Shown: positions 12,780 to 23,788 of the stretch, one piece after another
Numbering within the stretch: position 1 is the stretch's first letter
How the letters are laid out: each line of letters opens with the position of its first letter
The notes under the pieces: generated by a model
Told to the model about the DNA's origin: nothing
Seen by the model: only the letters and a program-made list of their open reading frames with translations
Databases searched by the model: none
Made by a program: the position numbers and the translations under genes
Assembly: GCA_019649035.1 (NCBI GenBank)
Contig: BMAT01009217.1
Location: forward strand, 30,255 to 69,735
Reading direction: 5' to 3'
DNA from: Elysia marginata
Taxonomy: Eukaryota > Mollusca > Gastropoda > Plakobranchidae
Length of the DNA stretch: 39,481 nt

Positions 12780-14150
12780 AAATTTTAGAATAATGCGTAT
12801 TTTCGAATGTAGATACTACACTGTTCTAGTTTTAAAAATGGATGTCCGTTATTCTGATTTGCATTGCTGATCTAAATTCCTGCTTGGATATGTACAAGTA
12901 TAGCAGCATGAAACCATTCTAACCTGAATATAAGCCGCAAACACACCATTACTTTAAGATAATACTCAGCACACTCGGCAGTCTGAGAAAATTGAATAAG
13001 CCTTGCCAAAATACCGAAAGGTGCATCTGACCATCTGCTTCTTCCATGCAAATATTCCCCACAAACAATTTGCTTTCTTTGCGCGACTCACACTTATAAC
13101 ACACACTGTCTTCAATACATAGCCGGCACCGAATAGCCAGTAACTAGTTCCTTCGCTTGATAAACTCACGCGCGGCTACAGGTAGGACTTATAGATCTTT
13201 GCCGTGGAATCTTCACTCACTTCCAGCTGCCCAACCCTGTAACCACACCTCAGTTTAAAGTGTTATCTTGCTCTTGCTTCTGCCTCTGCCCTCAGCTAGG
13301 ATTAGCAAGATGTAAGGAACATTATTTGTAATATATATCTGTACCGCACCTATACACGCTGACTGTATTGGATCTTTTACTTTCGTTGTTACTCTAAAGT
13401 CTCGTTCCACGCGTAAGAGCCGTTTACCTCATCATCCAACTTATCCTGCATTAACACTCCACAGTATCATCTCGACGGTTTATACTGGCTAAATAGCTGT
13501 TTTGTTGATAAATATATAAAATATATTTCTCTTTTTCCTTATTGCAGTTCTTTAAAAAAAACTAGTTTTTCCGGGTGAGTCATAAATTTCTAAAATTTCA
13601 ATTGTGTGCCGTATTGTGCTTTCAAGCTATGTTCTTTTAGCTTAAATGGCTGAATATTGTTGGTTTCTTTTTGATATTCATTACAGTTCGCCTGCGGCGC
13701 ATTAGTTATAGGTACCCTATTATTATATTTTAAAAACGCTATTCTCTGTTCTGCTAAACATTAAAGGGAAAATTCTCAATTTTAGCAAAAAGAAAAGTAT
13801 CGAATAGATGAAACAAAATACATTAAGTATCCAAGAGAAAGGTTTTGAAAACTAAATTGAATTTTTTTTTATTCCATTTACATTCACCATAAAGAATTTG
13901 GTATTTATGCCAACTGAATCTACGCTCTGTGCTTTTCCTTTGAAGAGCTAGTTGTTTTGAATCGTCTTATTGTGTTTCAAAAAGCGTGGGTGGGGTGGGG
14001 GGTCCTCTGTAGAAAGAGACTGATTATCTATTTTCCTTCGGCAGTACAAGATTTCAGGTCAAAAGGGTTTGGTAAAAATGTATCCTAGGGGTTCTTAATT
14101 GAGCTGAACTGAGATATGAAATTTCATCAATTCAAAACAAAATGACCTAT
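12780..14150. other. No supported gene
   Basis: No credible coding frame. A G-rich stretch GGGTGGGGTGGGGGG lies near 13989, with too few separated runs for a standard quadruplex. Confidence 0.5.
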
Positions 14151-14264
14151 TTTGAAACTCAGAAAAAAATAGTTTTTAAATATCAGACCGTCATATATAT
14201 TTAAAATTTGAAACTCAGAAAAAAATAGTTTTTAAATATGAGACTGTCATATATATTTAAAATT
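14151..14264 (+). repeat. Tandem duplication, two 56-bp units
   Basis: TTTGAAACTCAGAAAAAAAT and the following sequence to TATATTTAAAA are repeated head to tail with only about two or three differences (TATCAG/TATGAG, ACCG/ACTG). The units are AT-rich and non-coding. Confidence 0.92.
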
Positions 14265-14716
14265 AAAAGATTTCTCAACGTGGTCTACCGGATAGAATGT
14301 AAGCACGGTAGTTTAAAAAACAGGTTTTTAATGTTATAGATTTGTAAAGGTATGTAAACATTCTTATCCATTTTGATATTTGAGCATTGGGTTGCCAAAA
14401 GTATAACTATCCTACCGGTACTTTAACTTTTCGAAGATAATTTACAACTTTGTTTTATTTTTCCCCAGTTTTCATAGAAAGGAGTACCTCGAAAATCAGA
14501 AAAGTTGTTAAAATGATGCATACCTAATATTGTTTATGAAACATTAAAATGGCGAACGAATGAAGTTAAAACATGTTACTCAAAAATACTGGTGTGTGCT
14601 TGCATACAAGTAATTACTGAATAGAAGAAAGTCCGCGATTTTTTCTTGACACGGACTGTAACACCCTATGTCAATTTAAATGGTGAATCATTTTAATATA
14701 AGCCTTTTTAAGAAGT

Positions 14717-15190
14717 TTCCTTGACTTGACTTGACTTATAGCTGCTCGCTTGTAGGGTCGTCTGACCGTACAGCTTCGGCTGCTCCTCTTCTTATTTCCG
14801 CGATAAAGGTCCTCCTTTCGTCTCGGTTCTCTGCAATGTCTCAAATTAAATCCAGGTCTTTCTGTGATGTTCAAGTCATTTTCTGGCCCGCAACGTGTTT
14901 GAGGTCGTTATTCAAAGTAACTGGAGGTGTTGTCACTGGTTTACCCCTTGGTCTTTTTTTCTACAAAATAGATCTGCATTGCTTCGTTTACCGGAATACA
15001 CGGATCTCGTCTTAATATGTGTCCAAACAGTCTCCATCTATACTCAAGTATTGTGAGAGATGGAGGAGCTTCTCTAAACTTTTTTTTAAAGTGCATGGTT
15101 TGATATTTTTGTCGGGAATTAGATTTTAAGGACTCTTTTGGGTCGTTTTCTATAAAATGCGTTGAGTCTGCGTCGAGTTTTATCTATATT
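14717..15190 (-). mobile_element. LINE 3'-end fragment (C-terminal tail of ORF2), interrupted by a SINE
   Basis: Minus-strand translation gives the tail typical of many LINE ORF2 proteins: FPTKISNHAL, then LEYRWRLFGHILRRDPCIPV, NEAMQIYFVEKK, VTTPPVTLNNDLKH, an EIRRGAAEA region and RSDDPTSEQL followed by a stop. Several shifts and stops break it. After the stop comes a pentamer tail, AAGTCAAGTCAAGTCAAG, like the short tandem 3' tails of some LINEs. The N-terminal side continues past the SINE inserted at 15191, to about 15500. Confidence 0.78.
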
Positions 15191-15442
15191 GAGGCATAGG
15201 TAGCTCAGTTGGTAGAGGCCTAACTCCGTGGCCCAGAGGTCGTGGGTTCGAGCCTCAGCCGAGCATAGTCCGGGCCCTTACTGGTTGGGTCGGTGTCAGT
15301 ATAAAGTGACCGGCTGAGGCTAAGCCATGGTATCCCCGCTAGTCTCTGGGTGGCAGCCCGTACATTGTCATCGGGACGCAAGCCCTAAGAGCACCTTTGA
15401 AGTGGAACTGGGCTTGTAAAATATCCTTCAATGATTAAAACC
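15191..15442 (+). mobile_element. tRNA-derived SINE, full length, with 12-bp target-site duplication
   Basis: The head is tRNA-like, with an A box TAGCTCAGTTGG and a B box GGTTCGAGCCT, i.e. an internal RNA polymerase III promoter. A body of about 180 bp unrelated to tRNA follows, and the tail ends GATTAAAACC. TTTATCTATATT flanks it on both sides (15179-15190 and 15443-15454) without mismatch, which fixes the ends. The perfect duplication suggests a fairly recent insertion compared with the decayed LINE it landed in. Confidence 0.92.
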
Positions 15443-15520
15443 TTTATCTATATTAATTCCATCAACTAACCAAACTACGATAGAACTAGACGAATTAAAG
15501 CTCAACACTTGATTCGAATG
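15443..15520 (-). mobile_element. Continuation of the SINE-interrupted LINE fragment
   Basis: Reading minus-strand through the target duplication gives INIDKTRRRLNAF, which precedes the part on the other side of the SINE in the usual order of LINE C-termini. The left limit of recognisable sequence is vague. Confidence 0.5.
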
Positions 15521-18029
15521 TTCATACACTGATTTGTCTAGAAAAGGGGAAATACTTCAAATGGAAATTTTTTAAGCTTTTTGGCATGAGAAGTGGGTTT
15601 ATAACAAACTAATCTTAACATCAAAGAACACTAGATTACTTGCCCTAAATCCTCGAGAATCTGTAGAATGGACAGCTTTGGATACTTTTAATGCTACGAG
15701 TGTAAAACGGAGTAAATTTTTATTGATTAGTTTTTGACAAAAACCTGCACTTAAAAGCTGGTCTAAAACTCTTCACACTCTGAGAGCATACGTCACATCT
15801 GTAGCTCTTTTTGTTTGATGGAGCTGAGATTTGTTTAGGTTTTGTGTATCCTTGTGTAAGCTTTTCATCTGACTTTACATTTAAAACGTAGATCTAGTTA
15901 TAAAATGTGTTTTGCGTATTATTTTTATTATTTCGTTGGTTGGTTCGTTTATTTCCATAGATTGTCACCCGCCTGTTCGATTTAGAGAGACGAAAACCAG
16001 ATAGCATCCCCGCTCCTAATTTCTTACTCTATTGAGCGTCTCTCTGTCTGTCTCTCTCTTTCTCTCTTTCTCTCTCTTTCATACGCACAAACTCTACTAT
16101 GCCGATCTATTCTAGGATGATGACCCACCTATCTCTTTCTTTGTCTGCCCGCATCCTGCCTTATAGAATGGTATTAGCAAAGCAAGAGAGACTCCAATTA
16201 CAACTCCTGAAAAAGAGCGTTTGAAACACCATCGTGCAACTGCCTAAAAGCTTCAGAGATTTCTCGCGCAGCTTTACTTATATGCACTGTTAATATTGAA
16301 AGATTATAATGAGACACCTAAAAGCAAATGAGAATTGGTAAACAATCTCGAGCTCCGGCATTATTATGGCCAGGTCCGATTTCACTGTGAAAGGTATCTT
16401 TATTACGTATCAAACAGATCTGTAAAAGTGTATAAGTATGAGCAACTTCAATCCTAGTCTTTTTAACAACTTAATGGTTGATTATAGATTTACTGAACAT
16501 TGTTCTTGTTTCAAGGCTAGTTCATTTTATATCCAGCCATGCATTAGAACTTGTGCTGTTAAAAAGCATGCTAATAAAATGAATTCTTTGTCGGCTTAAT
16601 AATGGTGCTGCTTGAAATAAGGCCTACCACCATAAGAATGGTTCTGTTAGCTTTGAAAAATAAAGTATTACAAACAAAGGAAACTATAGGTTAGGCTTAG
16701 ATTGTCGTTTTTAAATCACAAAAATTTTCTGTTGTAGAGAAATAAAACAAACTTTCATCAACTCACTTATTTTGTAGAAAAAATAAGTACAAAATAAAAC
16801 GAACAGCTACTTTGTGGGGAGTTTCTTAGATAAGTTAAATGATTTAGCATGTTCCAATTCTTGTTAGTGATTAAGTAAACATACATGACAAACTGATATT
16901 GCAACAGAACTCATAAAAACGCACGGCTGCTCGGAAGTCCAACATAACCAAATTCAAAACTACATTCCCGAAAGGCAATGATTTGTTTCGGAACAGTTTC
17001 AAAACAAGGAGAGCTCTCTCACTGCTCGGAGAGAAAAACTTTTAATCGTATTCCAGGAATAGGAAAAGTACAAAGAAGGTATTAAAATTACTATAGTATT
17101 AGAATAAGAGATTTCACATCAATTGTAAAAACACAGAAACAAATTTTTTTTGGCATTTTGCAGTAAAATGAGGTTTACGAATTGCATCTCGTGCATTTTT
17201 AAAAGATGTATCTTAAAAGTGTTTCAGCTTTCCGTCACTAACTGCCAATGAACTGTTTTGATTGAAAGCAATCGATCGAAAAAATACGTTTATAGATTAT
17301 TTTTATCCCTTTGCCTCTGTGTCTCTTTTTATCTTTCTTTTTATGCAACTTTTTATCTATCTAATTATTTATCTACCTGTAGTTGTTTTTTTCTACAAAG
17401 TCTTACAGCCATTATATGGAAATCAGAAGTGAAAAATTACTTTTCTCTCAACGTTTACTAGCTTGTTTACACTTATTAAGTTTCTTTCCTACATTGACTT
17501 TATTAAAACCCGGGCTTTAAATTGTATGAATATGTTAAGTTTATTTCTTATTACTTTTTTTCAATCAAGACTTTAGAATAGAATAATATTTTGATTTTAC
17601 GTTTTATATGATATACGAGTGTCTTTTTTCTTATTAATTGTCATAAAAATAATAATTATCACAGGTAAAAATACGCAAACATAAACTATAAGCGTGTCCC
17701 TGACAAAACAACCGCATGGAATCTGGAATTTTTGGTCTAACTATTTTTTTAAGGAGTAGCTTCACTTTTGTATCTTTCCTCTTTTGTTTATTCATTTGGT
17801 TCTAGCCCATAGCCCTGGCTATGCTGTAAGAAAAAAACCTGTATGTCTGGGAAATAAAAACAAAAACAGTGCTTTATCCGTCTCGGTGCATGGGCGATCA
17901 ATGACGAATAGCAACTTCCGTTTTCCGTTCCCGTGGTTTTGTTGAAGTATTTGTGGATATGGCTGGGTAGTTTGACCTCTGATCCTTTGATAACTTTATA
18001 GATTGCGTTCTGAGGTGGGTCCACATAAA
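15521..18029. other. No supported gene
   Basis: AT-rich. It contains a short TC-rich stretch at 16036-16080 and a TC-leaning patch near 17297-17360. No frame has recognisable content. Confidence 0.5.
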
Positions 18030-18058
18030 ACTCCTTCTTCTGTTTCTTCTTCTTCTTC
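18030..18058 (+). repeat. (CTT)n microsatellite, left flank of the SINE
   Basis: CTTCTTCTGTTTCTTCTTC lies immediately before the SINE head. Confidence 0.9.
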
Positions 18059-18357
18059 GTGTGGCGTCGTGGTCTAGTTGTAGACGCTCGCCTTTCGGAG
18101 CGAGAGGTCCGGGGTTCGAGTCCTGCTTTCGGCAGGTCGATGTTTAGTCCTTGAGAAAGGCTATTTAGACACATTTCTTCGCCTCACTCATGCGCCAAAA
18201 GAGTACCCGACTATAGGCAGCGAAAGATAGTGATGCGCCTAACTACCTGCTCCTCTGTGAGTTCAGAAGGTACTGGTTGGGAATGGCCTGTCGGGGAACC
18301 CATGTAAAGCGCTTAGAGCACATTAGTGGATAAGCGCTGTATAAAAACGCTTTTTAC
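18059..18357 (+). mobile_element. Second tRNA-derived SINE, a different family, inside a CTT microsatellite
   Basis: The head has an A-box-like TGGTCTAGTTGTAG and a textbook B box GGTTCGAGTCC, with an anticodon-arm-like hairpin GCTC...GAGC between them. The 3' part has GTAAAGCGCTTAGAGCAC and GGATAAGCGCTGTATAAA, a tail I associate with tRNA SINEs of molluscs and other marine invertebrates. CTT-rich sequence lies on both sides, so the exact target duplication is hidden. An antisense open frame across it is a by-product. Confidence 0.87.
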
Positions 18358-18428
18358 TCTTTGCTCTTCTTTTTCTTCCTCTTCTTCTACTGCTGCTGCT
18401 GCTGCTGCCTCTTTTCCTTCTTCTTCTA
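18358..18428 (+). repeat. CTT/CTG-rich microsatellite, right flank of the SINE
   Basis: CTTTGCTCTTCTTTTTCTTC, then CTGCTGCTGCTGCTGCTG, then CTTCTTCTTC. It is either the SINE tail or the continuation of the target microsatellite. Confidence 0.9.
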
Positions 18429-19858
18429 GTTACTATCAATATCAATATAGTTTTTTTACGAGAGACAGAAAGCAGAACATGGGCGTAAGGGAGACAGGCG
18501 GGCAGAGAAAGACAAAGAAACATGAAATCATGTGCAAGGGTTCGGAAAATTTTGCCCCACGGATACCTATTGATTAATTTGTTTTTGTAAAATAAGCGTC
18601 TAAAATCCTCCCATTTATTTGACCATGGCTGATCCATTGATTCCAGTACATACCTATGTCACGGAGAAAGGTGCTGAACGCATACCATTTAAGTTGGCCT
18701 ACCTGAACACTAATCGCCAGGGTAGCTTCATCGTTAGGTCAACGCTATTGAGGCGTACCTTTCTTTGCGAGTGAAGTTAGCAAACCTTGCATCCGTTTTT
18801 TTTTCGTTAGGACAATCTCAAAACTAAATAGTTCCGTACCAGATTTTCTCTTAACGAGAAGATCAATCAATAAAGCGTATCCAGGCAACCGCAAAATAAA
18901 GACTCGCGTACTAATTACGATGGCGTAGGAAAACATACTTCTAAGATATTTCAAAGAAAGCCGTTCACTAGGAAAACAGTGTTTCTTCTAAAATTCTTCT
19001 AGAGACTTGATTGATTTCTCCGATCTTTCCATCATGGTTCTTGTTGTTTGGTATTAACATCATCACCTTAGCTAGCCTCAAAGGTTGCAATAATTATGGT
19101 TTTGCAATATTTTGCTACTCGAGAAATTCGATTTCTGTCATAAAAGTAACTCATTCTAGAGAATATTTGATAGCGAGAGAAAGCCTTTAAAAAGCTGCTT
19201 CACATTTGGTAATACTTCTATGAAAAAATTCTTATAGCAGGTTAACTGAACTGCACTTAAAGTTAACGTTTTATTTTTCATTTTTTTTTGTTAAACAGCG
19301 CTTGTATATGCCAAGAAATTTACTTCAGAATGATGCAAAAAAGGGACATAAACGTATCTTAACATCTTCATCATTCCAGGGAGGGAAAAATAAATATTTC
19401 TGAAAGTTTACCAGCAACATCGATAACCCACATGACAAACTGCATCAAGCTCGGAATTCCCATGAAAAGGTCATTTTAATATGATTAAAGATTATTTTTC
19501 ACTGCGTGGGAAATCTCTAAAAACCGAAGAGCCTAATTTGCACCAAAACATGACAAAGCCGACATTTTTATATCACCATGTAGTAATTTAACTATTATTT
19601 TGTAATCATAAGAAAATAAATTATATACTTATGAAAATGAAGACAGCTCGAATCACGTGGGATTTGATACGCAAACACGAAGCTAACACTACTTCCTTTC
19701 TTTCTCTTTATCTATCTCGCGCTTTCTCTTTTTCCTTCTCACTCTCGTACAGTTTCTTTTACCACTTTTTGCCTCTCCGTACCTCTTTTTCTTTGCTTCC
19801 TCTAGTATTGTATACAAATCTTTTTTTTTCTATCTATCATCCTCATATCTTTTTCTGA
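18429..19858. other. No supported gene
   Basis: AT-rich unique-looking sequence. The last 170 bases are pyrimidine-rich on the plus strand. Confidence 0.5.
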
Positions 19859-19878
19859 CCTTCCGTCGCCCAGAGCTT

Positions 19879-19892
19879 GTTGCCTAGGAGAC
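19879..19892 (+). promoter_or_regulatory. X-box-like (RFX) site
   Basis: GTTGCCTAGGAGAC resembles the X-box consensus of two inverted half-sites (GTNRCC and RGNAAC), with one mismatch in the second half. It lies in a patch of more balanced composition, about 120 bp before the ATG at 20010. RFX factors control ciliary and some other genes. A single match is weak evidence. Confidence 0.3.
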
Positions 19893-20009
19893 GGAATCCT
19901 GAGAGCGCTTCATTATCACGGCGTCCGTTGTTACTAGAGTTTCCTCATTGCGAGAAAACTGAACGCTCCTCTCCGACCAGTCTCCAGTGTCTTCTCTTTG
20001 CTCGCTGCC

Positions 20010-20159
20010 ATGAGGGTTTTTTGTAAACAATTTCTTCCCCAGCACAGATATTCCTGTTTCCTCATTATAGTTTCTTTTGTTTTGAGAACTTTTTTTTTCT
20101 TTTTGCTATTGTCATATTCTTTGGGTCTTGGGTTGGAAATACTTCTTTTCTCATGTTAG
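20010..20159 (+). CDS. Candidate short ORF or first exon with a hydrophobic segment (49 aa)
   Basis: The ATG follows CTGCC (Kozak -3 G). The product starts MRVFCKQFLPQHRYSC, and residues 17-45 are strongly hydrophobic (FLIIVSFVLR, then FFFFLLLSYSLGLG), like the anchor of a type II membrane protein. A T-rich stretch will encode Phe/Leu by chance, so composition alone could explain it. No partner exon was identified. The upstream X-box-like motif and CpG-containing leader are the only other support. Confidence 0.18.
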   Translation: MRVFCKQFLPQHRYSCFLIIVSFVLRTFFFFLLLSYSLGLGLEILLFSC

Positions 20160-20370
20160 TTTCCTTTAGTTTATTGTGCTGGGTCATGAGCTATTTCTTT
20201 TGTGTTTGTTTTTTATGTTAACTTTTTTCTGTATCTCAAATGGAAGATATAAAACATACTCTTGTTCTTTTAACGTTTTTATCCTACCTATGTATCATTC
20301 TAGCCAGCTAGCTTTTTACCTGCCTACAAATTTTGGCCCGTTTGTCTCTCTATAAACCTGTATATCAATT

Positions 20371-20426
20371 CTTTTATCTATCTGTCTGTCTATTTATCTG
20401 TCTATTTATCCTTCTACTTATCTATT
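20371..20426 (+). repeat. (TATC/TGTC)n tetranucleotide repeat
   Basis: TTATCTATCTGTCTGTCTAT and variants, degenerate. Confidence 0.85.
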
Positions 20427-21567
20427 AACATATGCATACACATGAATCTAAATAGTTGTTATTTATATGTTTGTCCACCACTATAATTTATCCATTTTTC
20501 CTCTACCAGTCTATCCAGCAATCTATTCCTGTGCATGCCTTTAATCTGAACCTACTAATTCGTTTATATCTTTATCTAATGATATAGATATCACAGTCTT
20601 TCTTCAATAAATTCATAATCATAATCATATTTCAATCTCTGGCTCTCTGTTTAGAGGAGATTTAGACTAATGTATCAAAGCATAACGGATCTTTTTATGT
20701 CGACTTCCCTGCTATGGTTCCTTCAGATTTGGTTAATTCTGACGAATTAACAGGTTTTAGGATCTTGGTTTTCTATAACAAAAAATTCAGTCTCAGCAAA
20801 GTTTGCTCATACGCACTAACTCCAGATTCTGTCTCCATATTTCTGAGAAAATAAAAACCCAGAAGAGTAAGATAAGGGCTAGTCTGTACCGCTGTCTGAC
20901 CTAACATAAAACCTGAAGACAAATGTCACGGTATTGACCCATTGTCTGATGTTCCTGAAGATGGTCTTGTGGTGAATATAATTAGTCGCGAGATCCGCAT
21001 CATAGTAACATGAATACAAGCAGATTTCTGGTAAATTTCCTTACCTATACTTTTTTCGTAAACATGCCAACAAGAATTCGGCAACAGTTGTTCTCTTGCC
21101 TGACTACAATATTTAGCCACCCATTTCGGTATATAAGTATTATTGATATCATATAATATCTTGTAAAAAATTGCAAAAATGTTTCATTTCGCTGGATAGT
21201 TAGCAGTCTTCTGAAACAATTATTTTTTTTCTGCATTGAAAATTTCAACGACTTTTTAGAATATGAAACAGAACAATTAATGTCCTAATATCTTAGAAAG
21301 TTCAAAGTTTTCTTTTAATGCTGTGAAAAACAATCTTGTTTCACAATTTTAAATATGATATAATTGACTCTTGAATAGAGGTAGGAGAAGGCTTTCTACT
21401 AATATAAATACTGCAAGCTTCTTAGCTAGGTCTACGAGGCCCTGAGAGAAACTTCCATGAGGAGGTGTTAAATACTACGGCTAGAACAATTCGTAGCTCT
21501 GTTAAACTGGCAAGAAAAATCATGTCTCAGTATTGCCTTTATTCTAAGCATAGAGATAATCTTTTTT
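20427..21567. other. No supported gene
   Basis: AT-rich. Short antisense open frames near 20926-21248 show no motif. Confidence 0.5.
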
Positions 21568-21839
21568 NNNNNNNNNNNNNNNNNNNNNNNNNNNNNNNNN
21601 NNNNNNNNNNNNNNNNNNNNNNNNNNNNNNNNNNNNNNNNNNNNNNNNNNNNNNNNNNNNNNNNNNNNNNNNNNNNNNNNNNNNNNNNNNNNNNNNNNNN
21701 NNNNNNNNNNNNNNNNNNNNNNNNNNNNNNNNNNNNNNNNNNNNNNNNNNNNNNNNNNNNNNNNNNNNNNNNNNNNNNNNNNNNNNNNNNNNNNNNNNNN
21801 NNNNNNNNNNNNNNNNNNNNNNNNNNNNNNNNNNNNNNN
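21568..21839. other. Assembly gap (272 N)
   Basis: The gap follows TCTTTTTT. TAAGCATAGAGATAATCTT occurs just before it (21545-21563) and again after it (22000-22018), so the gap may cover a duplication or a repeat that collapsed in assembly. Confidence 0.98.
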
Positions 21840-21899
21840 ATAATTATGTTGATAATTCAAAGTCATTTTTGACATTTGAAAGCTCAGCAAGAAATAAAG

Positions 21900-22002
21900 T
21901 TATTATTATTAGAAGAAGAAGAAGAAGAAGAAGAAGAAGAAGAAGAAGGCTTAATAATACTAATAATAATAATAATAGTAATAATAATACTATTAATAAT
22001 AA
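21900..22002 (+). repeat. (GAA)n and (AAT)n compound microsatellite
   Basis: About 13 GAA units from 21911, then AAT repeats with TAG and TAC variants up to the repeated TAAGCATAGAG motif. Confidence 0.95.
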
Positions 22003-22018
22003 GCATAGAGATAATCTT

Positions 22019-23752
22019 ATCACTGGACACGCAATACAGCCTTTATCGTTCAATCAATATTGAAATACTTAGCGTGTTTTTATTGCTGTGATTATAAGAA
22101 AAATAGGCTTAAAACGTTAAAGTACCAGTGCTGAAATGGTCTTTGTATTAGTTGGTTCTGACCTATAACTACCGCGTAATCCTCACTTTTTGTGCGGAAT
22201 TTAGTATCAAGAGTGTGATAACAGCGTTTTATTTTAGGCGCGCAGTATTTTGCCAATGTGCCCCAATGTGCAATACGGAAGGCGGAAGAGATTGGTGTTT
22301 TCCCAAGATTCACGTGACCCTATGCGATGTAGGTCAAAACTATTATGTATTCTCAATCAGTTTGAACTTAGATTTTAATGACAGTATTAAAACGAATAGA
22401 AAAATTAACATTGTTAACAGCATCCAACGCTTCAGGCTCTTGCATGAAGACTTGTGCAGTGATGAAAAGGGCAAAATAAAAAAATACAAATTATTTTAAG
22501 GTTTGAGTGAGGGATGAAACATTTTATTACATTATATCTACCTTAAATGTGTAAAGGTTTTGATCGTACCACGATAATAAGGTGATATGTTTTTTATTTA
22601 CCTTACAGGTTATTTTTTTTGTGTGTGTGTGTTTCTTTGTCTTGGAAATAAGACAATTTAAGAGTATTTATTCAATTACAACAGAATAACTGAAGCGATA
22701 TAGATTTCTATTAATGTGAAAATCGGTCTACATCATATACAGAGCACAAGTACAAGGCAAAACAAGCAAAAACATTACGCGCAATCCAAGCTAGATCTGC
22801 ATTGACTCTAAGTTTAAAAAGATCTAAAACCTTGATTACTTTCTCGATCTTAGTCAAGTTTTAGGACACCTAATAGAGTCTAGTTTGTAGATCGGGAAGC
22901 GGGCGAAACTATAATATGGATGTTCTTCCGCCTTCCGATCAACTTTTCAAAACTTGAATACCCAACTGCTTTCAAAAAATTCTACCAAACGTCAAAAGAT
23001 CTACTTCTTATGATATAATATTGAGAGCTAGAAAGAAACTTATGGAGAAAAGAGATATAAAAAACCAAGCAAGGAAATGCGCCAAGGGAGGTAACATTGA
23101 TAACTGGGTTCTCTGCCTTTTTTCTACAGCGCTCCACAATGTGGTTGTATATTGATTTCCTGCCTATCTTCTCACTGTGATGAAGGTTTCTTCTGAGTTG
23201 CATGCAAATGCGGTTTGGTTTCCATGCATGAGTCGGATGCATAAGCTTTCAAAAACCTAGGATAGCACAAGCGTTTATTTTTTGTTTTGTAGTGGGTGGG
23301 GTCTTCTTAGTTTTTTTCTCAACGTTCACAACAGGTGAGTTGTTGAGAAATAAAATTCATTTTTTTAAAATACATTACCACATAAAAAGTAATGATTGAT
23401 GCTATCCTACTATCAGCCGCAACAGCTAATTTGAAGGATATTTTTTAGTAATTTTTGCATTACAGCTAGTCTCTGGGGTTTTATTTTTTTAAAGTCTATA
23501 TTAGTCTTTGTTTTTGTGTTTGTTACAGAACCATAGTACATTTTCATAAATTTTTAAAACTTTTGCATCCTTTTCTAATTATCTCCTTCGTGGACTTGAT
23601 AGAAGCCAAAATAACAGTGGCTAAGGATATGTATATGAGCCAAACCAATTGCAGTTGATTGTATGGCCTCAGGAACCGAAGCAATTAGGTTTGCACACGC
23701 AGTCATTAATACGAAAAAAGTTAATGAGATATAAAAAGATTCATAACAACAA

Positions 23753-23754
<2 letters not shown>
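22019..23754. other. No supported gene
   Basis: A 115-codon frame at 22152-22499 has no ATG start and no known motif. A short TG run lies near 22620. AAGCGGGCGAAACTATAAT at 22897 is close to a copy at 38286. Confidence 0.45.

Positions 23755-23786
<32 letters not shown>
23755..23786 (+). repeat. (GA)n microsatellite
   Basis: About 16 uninterrupted GA repeats. Here the plus strand is the purine strand, unlike the TC arrays further left. Confidence 0.96.

Positions 23787-23788
<2 letters not shown>

Noticed and set aside
15191-15265. Possible functional tRNA gene at the SINE head
   Set aside because: A and B boxes are present but the arms do not pair as a full cloverleaf, and the unit continues into a SINE body with a target-site duplication.
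18059-18135. Possible functional tRNA gene at the second SINE head
   Set aside because: The same reasons apply: the tRNA-like head is fused to a SINE body and tail.
17788-18174. 128-codon minus-strand frame
   Set aside because: Much of it is antisense to the SINE and its CTT flank; the rest has no motif.
22152-22499. 115-codon plus-strand frame with several Cys
   Set aside because: It starts at TTG, has no upstream ATG, no good splice context and no recognised domain.
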